64,000 nt of DNA. It comes from Eucommia ulmoides (taxonomy: Eukaryota > Streptophyta > Magnoliopsida > Garryales > Eucommiaceae). A model generated the notes under the pieces. The model made no database searches, was not told where the DNA came from, and worked only from the letters and a program-made list of their open reading frames with translations. Positions 10,670-21,301 of the stretch are shown piece after piece. The stretch is taken from the NCBI GenBank assembly GCA_016647705.1, contig CM028335.1:33742212-33806211 (forward strand). Direction: 5' to 3'. Each line of letters begins with the position of its first letter. Positions within the stretch are counted from its first letter, which is position 1. The position numbers and the translations under genes are program-made.

Positions 10670-11717
10670 GCACATTAACAGGCAAAGATATAAAAAAGTT
10701 TAAGATATCAATGGCAAAAAAATAAGCGTAGGGACCTACAAAGCCTCCTAACAGCCAGCAATTTTTTCCTTCCATTCATCTTGCGCAATATCATCTCTTT
10801 GGACAGTTAGTTCCTAATCTTAATTCAAAGCATGTTAAACCACAGAATTTTGAGATTCATTCCTTAAATAATTTGAGAAAAAAGGATAGCCAGGTTCCAT
10901 AACAAACAATATGTTTCAATCAAATAATGATGATGGTCAATTTACAATGTGTGCCTATTTAACTCGGATTAGTTGTTTTCAAGAACTATTTCAAACATAA
11001 CTATCACATTCTACTTCCTAACAACTTCATTATCATACTAAAAAACAATTGCCCTATTGATATGGAATCTTGGATATAAATATTATAATTAATCTCTTTC
11101 GGTTGGTTGTTTAAACATTTCAATAAAAGGTGAACCCATCAAATGTATTATTTAGAGAAATAACATATAAAACAAGCCTACACATAGAGATAAAGTTACA
11201 AAAAAAGGCCAGGTGCTCTTTGAAGTTTAGTTTCTGTGCCCTATACTATGAGAACCAAAAAGTTAAATCCAAATACCGAACATTATTTTGTGATTTTTTT
11301 ACTTAGCTTGTTAGCATTGATGATATATCTGAACCAAAAATACACAAACGAAAATCCAAGATGATTACCAAGTTGGCATAAAATTGAAATTGCTGCCCAA
11401 AGAATATAGAAATCACTTTAAAACACAGAATGCCTAATAGTCTTTCCACTCCCCCACCCACCCACCCACCGCCCCCACCCCACATACACAACACAAAAAA
11501 AAATAACACAAAATTGAACAGCAAACACAGCGGAAATTTGTTTGATCACAATTACACAGCCCTAACAAATCAGCATAGAAATGATGAACATTATAAAATA
11601 ATGATAATAGCACAAGCTTCGAACAATTTGCTTCACCAATTGAGCATAGAATTGAAGTACTGAATCATTCAAGCATATTGAAACATAGACATATGGACAT
11701 ACTTTTTACCCAGAGAT
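10670..11717. other. no gene recognised; AT-rich, with a C/A-rich microsatellite
   Basis: This may be the 5'-leader intron of the P5A gene. It holds a CCCACCCACC-type simple repeat at about 11448-11484. No coding frame is supported. Confidence 0.4.
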
Positions 11718-12181
11718 TTAGGGCTTCTTTGATAACGACTTAATTTTTAAGTGCTAAAAATTTAAGTGCTGAAATTTTAAGTGCTAAAAATTTAAGAAGG
11801 TTGTTTGATAAAATAGTGTTGAACATTTAAGTGCTGAATTTTTTTTGTTTGTTTGATAAATACAAAATTTAAATGCTGAAAATTATTTAATATACATAAT
11901 TGTCCTTGAATCAAGATGATGCAAAAAAAAAAAAAAATAGAGAACAAAATAATAAAATAAAAACAGCAATAATATACTAAAAAGTTCAAATATATAAATT
12001 ATCACAAGTCAACAATAACATAGAATTCAATTAAAAAAAAAAAAATCCGGGAATTAAACAATTCAATTGCAAATCTATCTCTCAAGTTAATTGTATATGC
12101 TTGATCTGCTTGTTTGCTTCCCCTTTTAGTTTCAATTTCTGAAGTAAGTATTTCATCAGACGATCATTTGCTTCGCAACCT

Positions 12182-12394
12182 TCAGTAAATTGGTAAAAAA
12201 AAATTATCTGTCACAATTGTTTTTCGAAGATAATTATAAATAGCTAAACAAGCAATAACAATAATTATCTGCACTTCAAATGTATATGATGCCATCAAAT
12301 TCAAGATTGGAAAACGCATTTTCAAAACCCCAAAAGCTCGTTCAACAATCCAACAATACACAAATGAAAAAAACGAAATATATAACCGATTCAA
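12182..12394 (-). pseudogene. Harbinger transposase nuclease, C-terminal fragment
   Basis: The peptide contains WIVERAFGVLKMRFPIL followed by VIACLAIYNYLRK. In plant PIF/Harbinger transposases (and the ALP1/HARBI1 proteins derived from them) the ERxFGxLKxRFPIL motif surrounds the last catalytic acid of the DDE nuclease domain, and a short helical tail follows. Here only about 70 residues remain, against roughly 400 for a full transposase, and no upstream half with the first two acids is visible. The upstream minus-strand sequence is AT-rich and does not continue the frame. The fragment lies inside TTA-flanked termini, which argues for a transposon remnant and not a domesticated gene. Confidence 0.8.
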
Positions 12395-13067
12395 ACTTCA
12401 GAAGAACGAAAGAAACGATTTCAGAAGATACGATTCAGATTTCGATGAATGAAAGGAAAAAAAAACTCAAGAGTTGAAGAAAAAGATACCTTATTGACAG
12501 GCTTCTTGTTCCTGAACATATGAAAGGAGAACAAAAACAATTTATTTATTTTTTGGTTTCCATGCTTTTGATTATGTTCCAATTTTTTGTATAGCAAAAC
12601 CATGATTCTGGGAAGAGAAACACCAAACAAACACGGCCTTAGAAAAAGAATCTAATTCACAATTACTTATGCTAGACTCATGAACCTCAAGAAAGAACAC
12701 AGCAGAATAAAAAGGAAAAAAAATGTTAACCAAGTAATCATAACTTCAATAATTGTCTGGAAATTGGAGATAGAAGTAAGAAATGGAAATTGAGTGCAAA
12801 ATTAAGATTCTTAATCCAGAAAATAGAAGGCAATTAACAGCAAAATTAACAGCAGAAAAATAGCATCTTATGGACATTAGATTTGTTCTTCATTTCCCAA
12901 AGTAAAAAAAAAAAAAAAAAAGAATTAAAATAACATCCAATTTCATTTAGTTCAGTTCAATTTGCTTAATAAATCACAAGAATCAAAAGGAACAGATAAT
13001 CAATTAGCTAAAAAAAAGGCTTTAATCATTCAGTCAATGGACGAGGTTGAAGAATATAGCAATACCT

Positions 13068-13240
13068 GAGTTGTAAAAATTCAGAAATTTGCTACACTAC
13101 TGCAATCGCATTCAGATTCTTCTTCTCAGTTTTCACTTCTCAGCCTCGACTCTTCTTCTTCTTCCTCTTCCTCTTTCTCCCTCTCTCTCTCAACAATACA
13201 CAATCGCCGCTCCTTCCTATCAGTCGAACAAATAGGTTTG
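13068..13240 (-). other. 5'-leader-like segment with splice donor
   Basis: The minus strand is a GA-rich leader-like stretch (GAGAGAGAGAGGGAG, GAAGAAGAAGAAG) ending in ACAACTCAG, then GTATTG, a good donor. It could be the leader exon of the P5A gene, with its acceptor at 10668, or part of the Harbinger element it lies in. A transcript would decide. Confidence 0.3.
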
Positions 13241-13367
13241 CTCGCTAAAATGAAACGGTGAAGTGATCTGGTGCCGTCCCTCTTACTCCGTCACCGCCTT
13301 CATCTTTGTCAATGTCGTCCCTCTTGCTCCGGCTAATCAGTAATCCTTCTTTCAGCGATCTCTTCTC

Positions 13368-14124
13368 CATAGTTGTCAAAGGCGTGTCTAGGCTCAAGGC
13401 TCAGCTAGACTCACCTGGTGCACCTCGCCCACAGAAAGGCGCGTGCCTTCTGAGCCTGGGCGCAAGGCACGCCTTGCTCAAGATGTTGGGTCTTAGACTT
13501 TGCCCTAGGTCTGTTACATTCACTTGCTTCGCGACAGTTCTTCCTCTTCGCAGCACTGTTTGGACTTCGCATGTAAGTCATCTTCTCCTTCTTCTTCGAA
13601 TCTTCTTCTCCTTCTCCTTCGAATCATCATCATCTTCTTCTTCTTCCAGTCTTCGTTATGCCCCTTTTCTTCTTCTTCATGCCATGTTTCTTCTTCCCTT
13701 GTTCAACGTCTTCTTACCCTGCTTCTTCCTTCCCCTGGTTTTCGTTCTTCCCTTGCTCTTCGAGTATGTTTATTTTTTTTTCTTTTTTCTACTGTTATTA
13801 TTTATCTGTTTTATTATTTTTTTGTTTAATTGATTATTTATTTAAGCAGCTCCAATTCCCTATTTTTTGTTTTTTTTAGATTCTTGGTTGATTGAATTTA
13901 TTTGAAAATTTTATTACTTAATTTTTCTTATTTATTAGCTCACATGCGACTTGTGAGTGTGTTTTATTTTTTATAGTTGAAATATAATTCATAGTTTTAT
14001 TTCTTGATTTTAGATTTGCAATACATTAATGTTATAAATTATTTTATTTTTTTTAATGTCATGCGCCTGGGTTTGCTCAGGTTAGCGCCTCGCCTTGGTG
14101 CACCTAAAGCCTTTAATGACTATG
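13368..14124. mobile_element. hAT-like non-autonomous element, 757 bp
   Basis: It is flanked by a perfect 8-bp duplication, CTCTTCTC (13360-13367 and 14125-14132). The ends are inverted: CATAGTTGTCAAAGGC on the left and CATAGTCATTAAAGGC on the other strand at the right, followed by GC-rich words of the GGCGCGCC/AGGCTCAGG kind on both sides. An 8-bp duplication fits the hAT superfamily. The inside is TTC-rich and T-rich simple sequence. The long plus-strand frame 13306-13833 that runs through it is low-complexity and probably not a gene. Confidence 0.8.
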
Positions 14125-14559
14125 CTCTTCTCCTTCCTCTCTCTCGCAATTGTCGCCTTCTCGCTTCTGTCTTCTTTTGCTCGTCGAAATGCTCGTTGAA
14201 ATGAAAGAACGATCTAAATGAGAAGTCAGAAACCCTACATAGGGATAAGGGCAAATGGTCAAACTTAATTAATTAAGTGTTTAATCTAATTAGTTTTAAG
14301 TGCTTAATTTAGTTATAAAACATGCCCTTAGCGTGCAATTAGTGACAGAGGGTTAGCCTTCAATTTGGGTACTAGGGGTTGAGATGGAAAAGCTTGGTAT
14401 TTCCCTTTTGGTCGGGAAGATAGAGGAGCTGCTGGGATCTGGGCAGTAGGAGACTAGGACGCTCAGACGAGAACTTCAATAGGGCCGAGAGAAGAAACTG
14501 AAATAGAATCTTTGGTTATCCAGCAGTGACTCATTTAAAGAGAAAGGTGTCGGTAAGGA

Positions 14560-14720
14560 AAGGGAAAGCCAGCAATTTGATGATAGGACCAACTAATTCA
14601 ATAGGAAGACTAGAACTAAACAATGGATATTTGGGGCTCAAATAAGGGAAAGCTAGCGATTTGATACCAACTAAATTAATGGGAAGATTAGAAGTAAACA
14701 ATGGATATTGGGGCTCATAC
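14560..14720. repeat. tandem duplication, ~80 bp unit, two copies
   Basis: A unit beginning AAGGGAAAGCCAGCAATTTG and ending AAACAATGGATATTTGGGGC is repeated at 14645-14720 with about 10% differences. On the minus strand both copies stay open in one 88-codon frame (14531-14797) with repeated YPLF..LPI.LVG motifs, but I recognise no protein, so I treat it as a repeat. The rest of 14331-15180 is AT-rich without a supported gene. Confidence 0.65.
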
Positions 14721-15357
14721 TGGATTGTTCCTAGGAAGCATGGGCACAAAAACTGACACGCATGTCCTATCGGAACAGGTACAATATGGGAACACAAAAA
14801 AATTTTAAAAAAAAAATTAGGATACGGGTACGCTTAGCACACAGACGTATATTATTATTATATATATATGTATTTAAAAAATTTATGATTGCTTATGTTA
14901 TTCATAACACCACTAAATTTCACAAATAAATCATTACATAAAACAATAAATACATAAATGAATAAGAGATATACATTAATACTACATGATTCCTTAAATT
15001 ATCAACCAAGCATTGTCAAAAATTTAATTGCAAACACCTTCAAATAAACCTTAAAAATATTGTCTATCATTCTATCAAGTCTCGCAACAAAATAACAAAA
15101 GTAAAAAAATCAAGTTTCATACAAAAGTAACAAAACAACAAAAGCAAACAACACTCAAATTTTTCAGTTCATTCCCAATTCCGTGTCTTCTTCATTGCTA
15201 CCACCATTAACCCCTTCTGTGAATAATATGGCTTCTAATTCCAGTTCATCCAAGGAAAGATATGATAATTTTAGAGACAAGCAAATAACAATTAATTTAA
15301 CAAATTTAAATTGGGAGTTTCTTAATTTAAATTGAGAGTTCCTTAATTAAACATTTG

Positions 15358-15695
15358 AGTAATCAAACAGTCATAAATCATAATTCATAAGCAATCCCAT
15401 GCACAAGTGCCCAGGCTAATAAAAAAATACCCACTGTACATTGAAACACACAAGCAAACCGTTTGACACACACAAACACATTTGAGTAACAAAAGATTCA
15501 TAAATCATAAGCAATCCACTGCCCAGGCTTATAAAAAAAAATGCCCACTGCCCAGTGAAACAAAACATTGAAACACAAAGCAGATCAAGATTTTCATAAA
15601 CACAAAAGGAGAGAACGAATTCATAGAAAAACAATTGATCAAAACACGAATCCATAAAAAAACAATTGATCAAAACACGAATCCAGAATTTTATA
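15358..15695. repeat. short tandem duplications in a probable intron
   Basis: Two kinds are visible: a ~125 bp unit with CATAAATCATAAGCAATCC and GCCCAGGCTAATAAAAAAA (two copies), and a ~32 bp unit AACAATTGATCAAAACACGA (two copies, 15639 and 15661). They lie directly downstream, on the minus strand, of the donor at 15720-15721. Confidence 0.55.
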
Positions 15696-15721
15696 ATTAA
15701 GGAGAGAAGAGAACGAAATAC

Positions 15722-15990
15722 CTGTAGCTGGAGAAGCTTTAGCGGCGGTACTGGCTGCTCTGCTCGCAGATCTAGCCGCGCGACAGTCCGGGCGGCTCTG
15801 AATGCGCTGCCCGGAGACCTAATGGCGCAGCGGAAGCTCTGGTCGGAGAACACGAGGAGGAGCGGCAAGGTTATAGTTCCCGGTTCATTGTTGTCTTTAG
15901 CAGTCGTGGCGATGGAGAAGTGAGGATTAAGATTCGCCGGCTCGGTGGAGAAGAGAGTGTGAGAGGGGGTTAGGGCTCGGGGTAAAAGAG
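15722..15990 (-). pseudogene. unidentified GC-rich 5' exon or gene fragment
   Basis: On the minus strand, a leader-like stretch with AACCCCCTCTCACACTCTC leads into a strongly GC-rich segment that ends in CAGCTACAG followed by GTATTTC, a good donor at 15721. The composition changes sharply from its AT-rich surroundings. One frame is open from about 15970 and encodes an Arg/Ala/Ser-rich peptide (SAFRAARTVARLDLRAE), the style of a mitochondrial targeting sequence. No ATG in that frame is clear, and the ATG at about 15877 is followed after five codons by a stop. It may be a leader plus first exon of a real gene, or a broken copy. I cannot name the product, and no convincing second exon was found. 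Confidence 0.35.
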
Positions 15991-16070
15991 AGGATCTTTG
16001 GATGAGTGAGAGTATGATAGAAGAGATGAAAGGCTTTACTTTTGTTCATTTAGAAATGTTTTACTTTTAG

Positions 16071-16892
16071 GTTCTGTTTGGGTAAATGATTTGGGGACAA
16101 ATTTGATTTATTCAAAGATTTTATAACTTTGTTTGGGTATTTATTAGGAGAAATATGTAAAATCTTATTATCTAAAGAATAGGATAAAAAAAAAATTCAT
16201 TTCTAAATCCGTTTAAAGTGGTGTTATTTAATATTTCATCCAATCTTCATCGTCTTTGCTCTTGACTCCCGACTGTCGTGCTCGTCTCCATCTTCACCAT
16301 CGTCTTCGTCGTCGTTGTCCTTATTCGTCGCCTTCTTCGTCGCTACTCTATCCATGCCGTCGTCCATCGTCGTCGTCTTCTTCGTCGTTGCCCTGTCTAT
16401 GTTCGTTGTCCATCGTTCTTCTTCATCGTCGTCCCCATCGCCGTCTTCTTTGTTATTTAGGTTCAACCAACCAATCTACACAAATGCCCCTCATGTTAGA
16501 AGTTATGTCCACCTGAACCGTCTCGATGTAATCTGGCGATGGCCTTCTCTTCGATTCCATCTGAATAATAGATCCAAAATTTATCAAACACTAATACTAA
16601 TTTCGAGTTTTTCAAGTGAGAGATTGCTCAAACATTTGTAGATTCATTGATCAAATCATATAGTTAACGAACAAAACGACTTCAATTACCTCCAAGTTAT
16701 GAAGATAATCAATGAACTTGTAAATTCCGTTTACAAATACTTTACATATTCAAACAAATAAATTATAAAATTACACGATTAAATACTTCAATTAAAATAG
16801 TTATCCAAATAAGAGATTAGTAAATGATGAGATTTCAAAATCCAAGATTTTAAAATCTCATCATTTACAAATCTAAGAACCTAAACACAACC
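16071..16892. mobile_element. TTA-flanked MITE, 822 bp, same family as 6041-6877
   Basis: The ends are GGTTCTGTTTGGGTAAATGA and, on the other strand, GGTTGTGTTTAGGTTCTTAG, each next to TTA (16068-16070, 16893-16895). The internal words ACAAATACTTTA, ATTACACGATTAAATACTTC and GTTATCCAAATAAGAGATTA match the element at 6041. The middle is a CGTCGT/CTTCGT-rich simple sequence that produces spurious long frames on both strands (16236-16641). Confidence 0.85.
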
Positions 16893-16895
16893 TTA

Positions 16896-17315
16896 GATTT
16901 AGGTCACCAAAAAATTTTAAAATTTTAAGTGTTAAATTTATTAAGTGCTGAATATATTAAATATTTAATTTTTAATATTTTTAAATTTAAAAAAATTATA
17001 AATTTTTATTCTTAAAATAATTTTTACAATTTTTTTTTAAAAATTTTATCTCTCCACAACTTTCTTTCTCTATTTTTTTTTTTCCAATTTAATATTTTCT
17101 CCATTTATAATTTTTTGTCGAAATCTTTTTTTTTTGTTTGTGAGATTTTACACTTTGGTTGTGATAATTAGATATTCTATTGTATTAAGTGATAAGTGCT
17201 TAAAAAATTAAGTGAATCACACATCACTTGAAATTTTGAATAATTTTTTTAGTGATTGCTTAAGTACTTAATGCATTCAGTTTTAAGTACTTAATTAAGT
17301 TATCAAAACAGGAGC
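16896..17315. mobile_element. Harbinger-type MITE, right part
   Basis: The right end on the other strand reads GCTCCTGTTTTGATAACTTA next to TTA (17316-17318), and the inside is rich in TTAAGTGCT/AAGTACTTAA words, as at 142 and 11721. The left end is not resolved; it may have been lost where the 16071 MITE inserted. Confidence 0.45.
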
Positions 17316-17318
17316 TTA

Positions 17319-18598
17319 CTCTTTTAACCTTAAATTATTTACAAAAAATAACATAATAACTAATATCTTTTGGTGTCGCTAAAACGTGTCCAAGATATGT
17401 TTCCTCTCAAATTTAAATTTTAAAATTTTCAAGACACTTTGACTTGCATCCTAAACGTGCCCTCCACATGTCCAGTGCATGTTAGTGTCTGAGACATGTC
17501 CAATACGTGTATGGGGCCCTTTTGACAAGTGTTTGTGCTTCCTAGAATGGTTTATTTTTCCTACAAAGCGAGTAACTGGATAAACTAGGAGAAGGGCACA
17601 AGCACAAAATATTAAATACAAATTGTAAAGATGAATATAATCCAATCACATTTGATTTATGTAAGTTGATCCCCGTAATTATTAATAAGTACTTATTTAA
17701 TAGGTTACGCATTAAAATATTAGACTTTTCATTTATTTGAAGGGGATAGTCCTTCAAACAATTTATGTGGCACAAAAAAATTAGTATAACTAATAAAGGT
17801 TAATTTTGGTTAACTTCTATCCATGAAGCTTTCTCAATTCTCATTACTATAGAATTAATTTGAATTTTTTTTACATAATGGGATAAAATAAGAGAAAAAT
17901 AAATATTCAATTACATTCATCTAGTCCAATCATGCACTTTTCATTAGAATGTTTTACATAATTTAGAAAAATGTCTAGGACACTTTTTACCACATTCATC
18001 TTGCGTTCTTAGATTTCATGCTAGTAAGAGATGTCTTTTAATACATCATATATAATAGGTCATTATGTTATTTTTAAAAAATAAAATCATTTTTCACCAT
18101 ACAATTTTGCATACTTAGGACATTTCACCACTTGTACTTTTCATTCTTATGTTCATGAGTCATATAAATCATGTTAGTTAGAGATCACATTCCTCCCATG
18201 TGAATTATAAACATGCATTAGAATATATCATGCATTTATCATAGAAAACATGTTTACTATTCTTGTATTCACGTTGCATAAGTCGTCGATTCATGTTAGA
18301 ATGCATCCTGAAAAATCATTTAAAAATCCATTTGCAACTAGTTAGCTAAATATAATTGTAGTTAATATTTGCATCCATATGATTATTAGATGGTTGTAAT
18401 CCAATTGAATTGATTTTTCCCTTTTAAATTTAAAAGAAAAATCATGTATAACAATGATAAAATCTCCCAGGGATCATCCTTATTACATCTCTAATATTTG
18501 ATAAGGGATCATATCAGGGAGGGGGGATATTTATAAAAAAACCAAAAGTTGTCTCACTTTATTTTAAAAATGTCCAAAAGAATTTCATGATAAAATTG
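17319..18598. other. no gene or element recognised
   Basis: About 1.3 kb of AT-rich sequence. Short frames have no recognisable domain. A G-rich patch (GGGAGGGGGGA, 18518) precedes the copia LTR but is too weak to call a polypurine tract. Confidence 0.5.
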
Positions 18599-19877
18599 TG
18601 TTGATCTCAAGATTTTGATAAACAATTAAGTGTTGATATTTTTAATGGAACTAACAAGTTTATTTAGTGTTTTAGTGTAAAAGTTCCATTGTTGATATTA
18701 TCATGAAGTAAATTGCTAAAGATGCAAAGAGACAGACAAAGAGACGGATATTAAGAGATTGAAGATTGTGAAGAATTTAGGTGAAAACAACTCAAGTTAT
18801 TTTTTTACTCTTAATGTATCTCGATTAGGATCACACATAACACAAAAATGATTTATATTTATGTGTGTTTTTATTAGGGTCTTAATTAGTTCACATATTT
18901 GCTCCAATGTGAAATTGAAAAAGAAAAATTGACCTAAGAAAGATTAGTATTTAAACTTGATTATTAGTGTCAATTATGTTAACCGAGAAAAGAAATCGGT
19001 TAAAGGGTAAAAAACGCTGAAGATTGGAGTTGAGATATAATTGGGAATGAGTGATCCAGCACTGATCGGTCAACCGGTCACAAGAGAATCAGTCAACCGA
19101 CAGGCAATAGCTGGGAATTGGAGAAGTCTCTGAATTGATCGGTCAACTGACCAAGAGAGATCGATCAACCAATGGCTGAGAAGGGAACTCTATGAATGGA
19201 TCGGTCAACCGACTAAGGCCGAAAAATGGCTTGGGGAGCATCCTAAATCAATCGGTCAATCGACCCATGGGGGATTGGTCAACCGACTAGCGTATGAAAA
19301 TGGCTTGGGCTACAAACTGAAATGATCGGTCGACCGATGGTTCATTGATCGGTCAACCGACTGGGCAATTTTAGTGTTTGAGGGTTTTCGGGATCTAATC
19401 CAAAATTAGCTGTTACTAGCCATTTTTTAGCTGATATCTTGGAGATATTCTTGGGATTTGAACATATTATAGATATATCATTCATATTTACATATCCCTA
19501 TAGATATGGTACACTTATTTTAAGTGTTTATCAATTTAGTCTATTTAATAGTTCTTATCCTTTTGATTTGAGAATGTGAAATAATTTGAGGACTAAATTG
19601 AATTATTTAAATGTCATATTTAAGTGAATTGAATCAGGATTGAGTAATATTGATATATGGGATCTATATGAGCATTTAAATATCATATATTGTGGGAACT
19701 AGCCGTTAGAGGGTCTGTTTCAAATCTATTTAAATAGATCTGCGAATTTTACATATCATAACTTACTTTCATCAAGAACTAGTTGTTCCTAAGTTTTCTA
19801 AGAGTTATTATTTTGATATTTTATTGAGTGATCATTGTGAGATTATTCTGTGATTGAAGTTCTTGACTTTGTTGACA
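18599..19877 (+). repeat. truncated Ty1/copia LTR
   Basis: It starts TGTTGATCTCAAGATTTTGA and follows the same course as the LTR at 40564-42942 (TGTTGATCTCGAGGTTTTGA), through a block of CGGTCAACCG-type motifs, an AAATTAGCTGTTAC / AACTAGCCGTTACAAG region and a final TGATTGAAGTTCTTGA. It stops at about 19877, where an Athila-type LTR piece begins, so roughly the last kilobase is missing. The fossil is clearly diverged from its partner. Confidence 0.8.
19055..19370. repeat. cluster of CGGTCAACCG-type dyads inside the copia LTR
   Basis: About ten copies of GATCGGTCAACCGACT or near variants lie in both orientations, each with CGGT and ACCG arms. The same cluster is present in the other copia LTR at about 41015-41385, where it is more degraded. 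Confidence 0.8.
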
Positions 19878-20239
19878 TCCTGTATTTTCACTGTTGCGCC
19901 GGTGGATCTCACTGCTGCGGCGGTGGACGTTCAGCAAGATAAGCCATTCTCTGCATTTTCACCACCACGGCGGAGGTCTGGACACCACTGCGGAGGTTTG
20001 GACGCCACGGCGGTGGGTTTCTTTTAGAATATTGCCACCTTGATCGTTTTTCCACCGTTCTTCGACCGTTCTTGGTTCGATCTCATCGTTTTCGCTCCAG
20101 TTTCCTATCTTTTTGCGCCACACACTTGTTTTAATACAAAAAGAATAAAAACTAATTAAAACATATAAAAATAACTATAAAAATACTCTAAAACTAACAA
20201 AGCTGGTTTGGAAATATGTAGGTAGATCACACATATCAG
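19878..20239 (-). repeat. Athila-type LTR fragment (start part)
   Basis: On the minus strand it starts TGATATGTGTGATCTACC at 20239 and runs into GC-rich GGCGGTGG words, like the start of the LTR at 33772. Its 3' part is missing at the junction with the copia LTR. Confidence 0.75.
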
Positions 20240-21301
20240 AGAGTCAGGAGTCAATGCCCAATTTCTCGAGTTGTCCTCTCTAGCTCAATTAAAGTTCCCC
20301 GACAACTTTGTCATTCCCACATTCACAAAATATTATGGGTTAGGGTGCCCAGATTGTCACATATAAAGGTATAAGAATGAGATGGAGGCGTATCTCCACA
20401 ACGAGGCATTAGCCATTCAACTTTTCCAACAATCGTTAGACTGACCTGCTGCTCGTTGGTACTCGACAATAGAACATAGTTAAGGTCTTTTGTGACCAGT
20501 ATAGCTATAATTAGGAAGTGTCACCAGATAAGATTTCTCTTCGAACCCTGACTAAGAAGAGTGGGGAAAGTTTTCGAGAATATGGTATCCGATTGAGGGA
20601 TAGAGCCGCACATGTAGTACCTTCAATGAAGGAGGCCAAGATAGTCCAAATGTTCATCCAGGCTCAGTCTAACCTGTACTACGAGCCTTTACTGAACACA
20701 CTGAATGACCCATTCTCCAACGAGATCCTTTGAGGAAAATATATAGAAGAAGGCGTTGGGACTGACATAATTGAGAAACCGACTGAGAAGGAACATAAGA
20801 GAGTAGCACCTAAGAAAATAGACCCTGAAGTGGCAATGGTAGGCGAGGGACAAAGGAACCAGCAAAACTTCTAACCTCAGTTTAAACCTCAACAACCCAA
20901 TCCCCCTAATTTTGAATACCAAACCTTCCAAAAACAACCACCTAAATATGCACCACCACCTCAATATCTACCACCATTACCTTAATTCACACCACCATCT
21001 CAGTTTATACCGCCACCTCAATTTGCTCATTTTCTAGCTTTAGCATATAACCCGTATCCATATCAACCCCCTTATAAAACTCCTCCATGACCTCCAAACC
21101 CATCTAACTACCAATAGAATTAAAAACCCAATTTGTAATACAAAGAACCAGGGCAATTTACCCCTCTTTTTATAACCCTTTCTCGGATATTTGAGGAATG
21201 TGTTAAAAACAAAATGCTTGAGCCTATTCCCCCAAAGTGACCAAACATCAACAACACATACTACAACCTAAACCAGTTCCGCGCTTATCATTCTGGAGCA
21301 C
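20240..21301 (+). pseudogene. Tat-type gag remnant, first part
   Basis: Recognisable stretches are MEAYLHNEALAIQLFQQSL and SGESFREYGIRLRDRAAHV, then a Pro/Gln-rich part (20880-21100) and finally FRAYHSGAPGH at the solo-LTR junction. These are the landmarks of the capsid and zinc-knuckle region of Tat/Ogre gag. Gag forms the particle that packages the element RNA. It is broken by several interruptions and by the LTR inserted at 21302. Confidence 0.8.

Larger units (their letters stand above)
11721..14327 (-). mobile_element. PIF/Harbinger-type DNA transposon remnant
   Basis: The left end is GGGCTTCTTTGATAAC after TTA (11718-11720). On the other strand the right end at 14327 reads GGGCATGTTTTATAAC, next to TTA (14328-14330). 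About 17 of the first 23 bases agree. A nuclease fragment of a Harbinger transposase lies inside on the minus strand (12182-12394). An alternative right end is at 12638 (GGCCGTGTTTG on the other strand, also next to TTA), which would make a 918 bp element, but its match to the left end is weaker. A hAT-like element (13368-14124) sits inside the longer version. It is an internally decayed copy. Confidence 0.55.

Noticed and set aside
13306-13833. 175-codon plus-strand frame (Ser/Leu/Phe-rich)
   Set aside because: It runs across the border of the hAT-like element into TTC- and T-rich simple sequence and has no domain; overlapping frames are equally long.
15183-15300. Minus-strand open stretch (LSLDELELEAILFTEG) as last exon of the 15.8 kb gene
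   Set aside because: No acceptor fits its start and no family was recognised; left out for lack of support.
16236-16641. Overlapping long frames on both strands (Ser/Arg/Val-rich and Asp/Glu-rich)
   Set aside because: All are translations of a CGTCTT-type simple sequence in the middle of a MITE.
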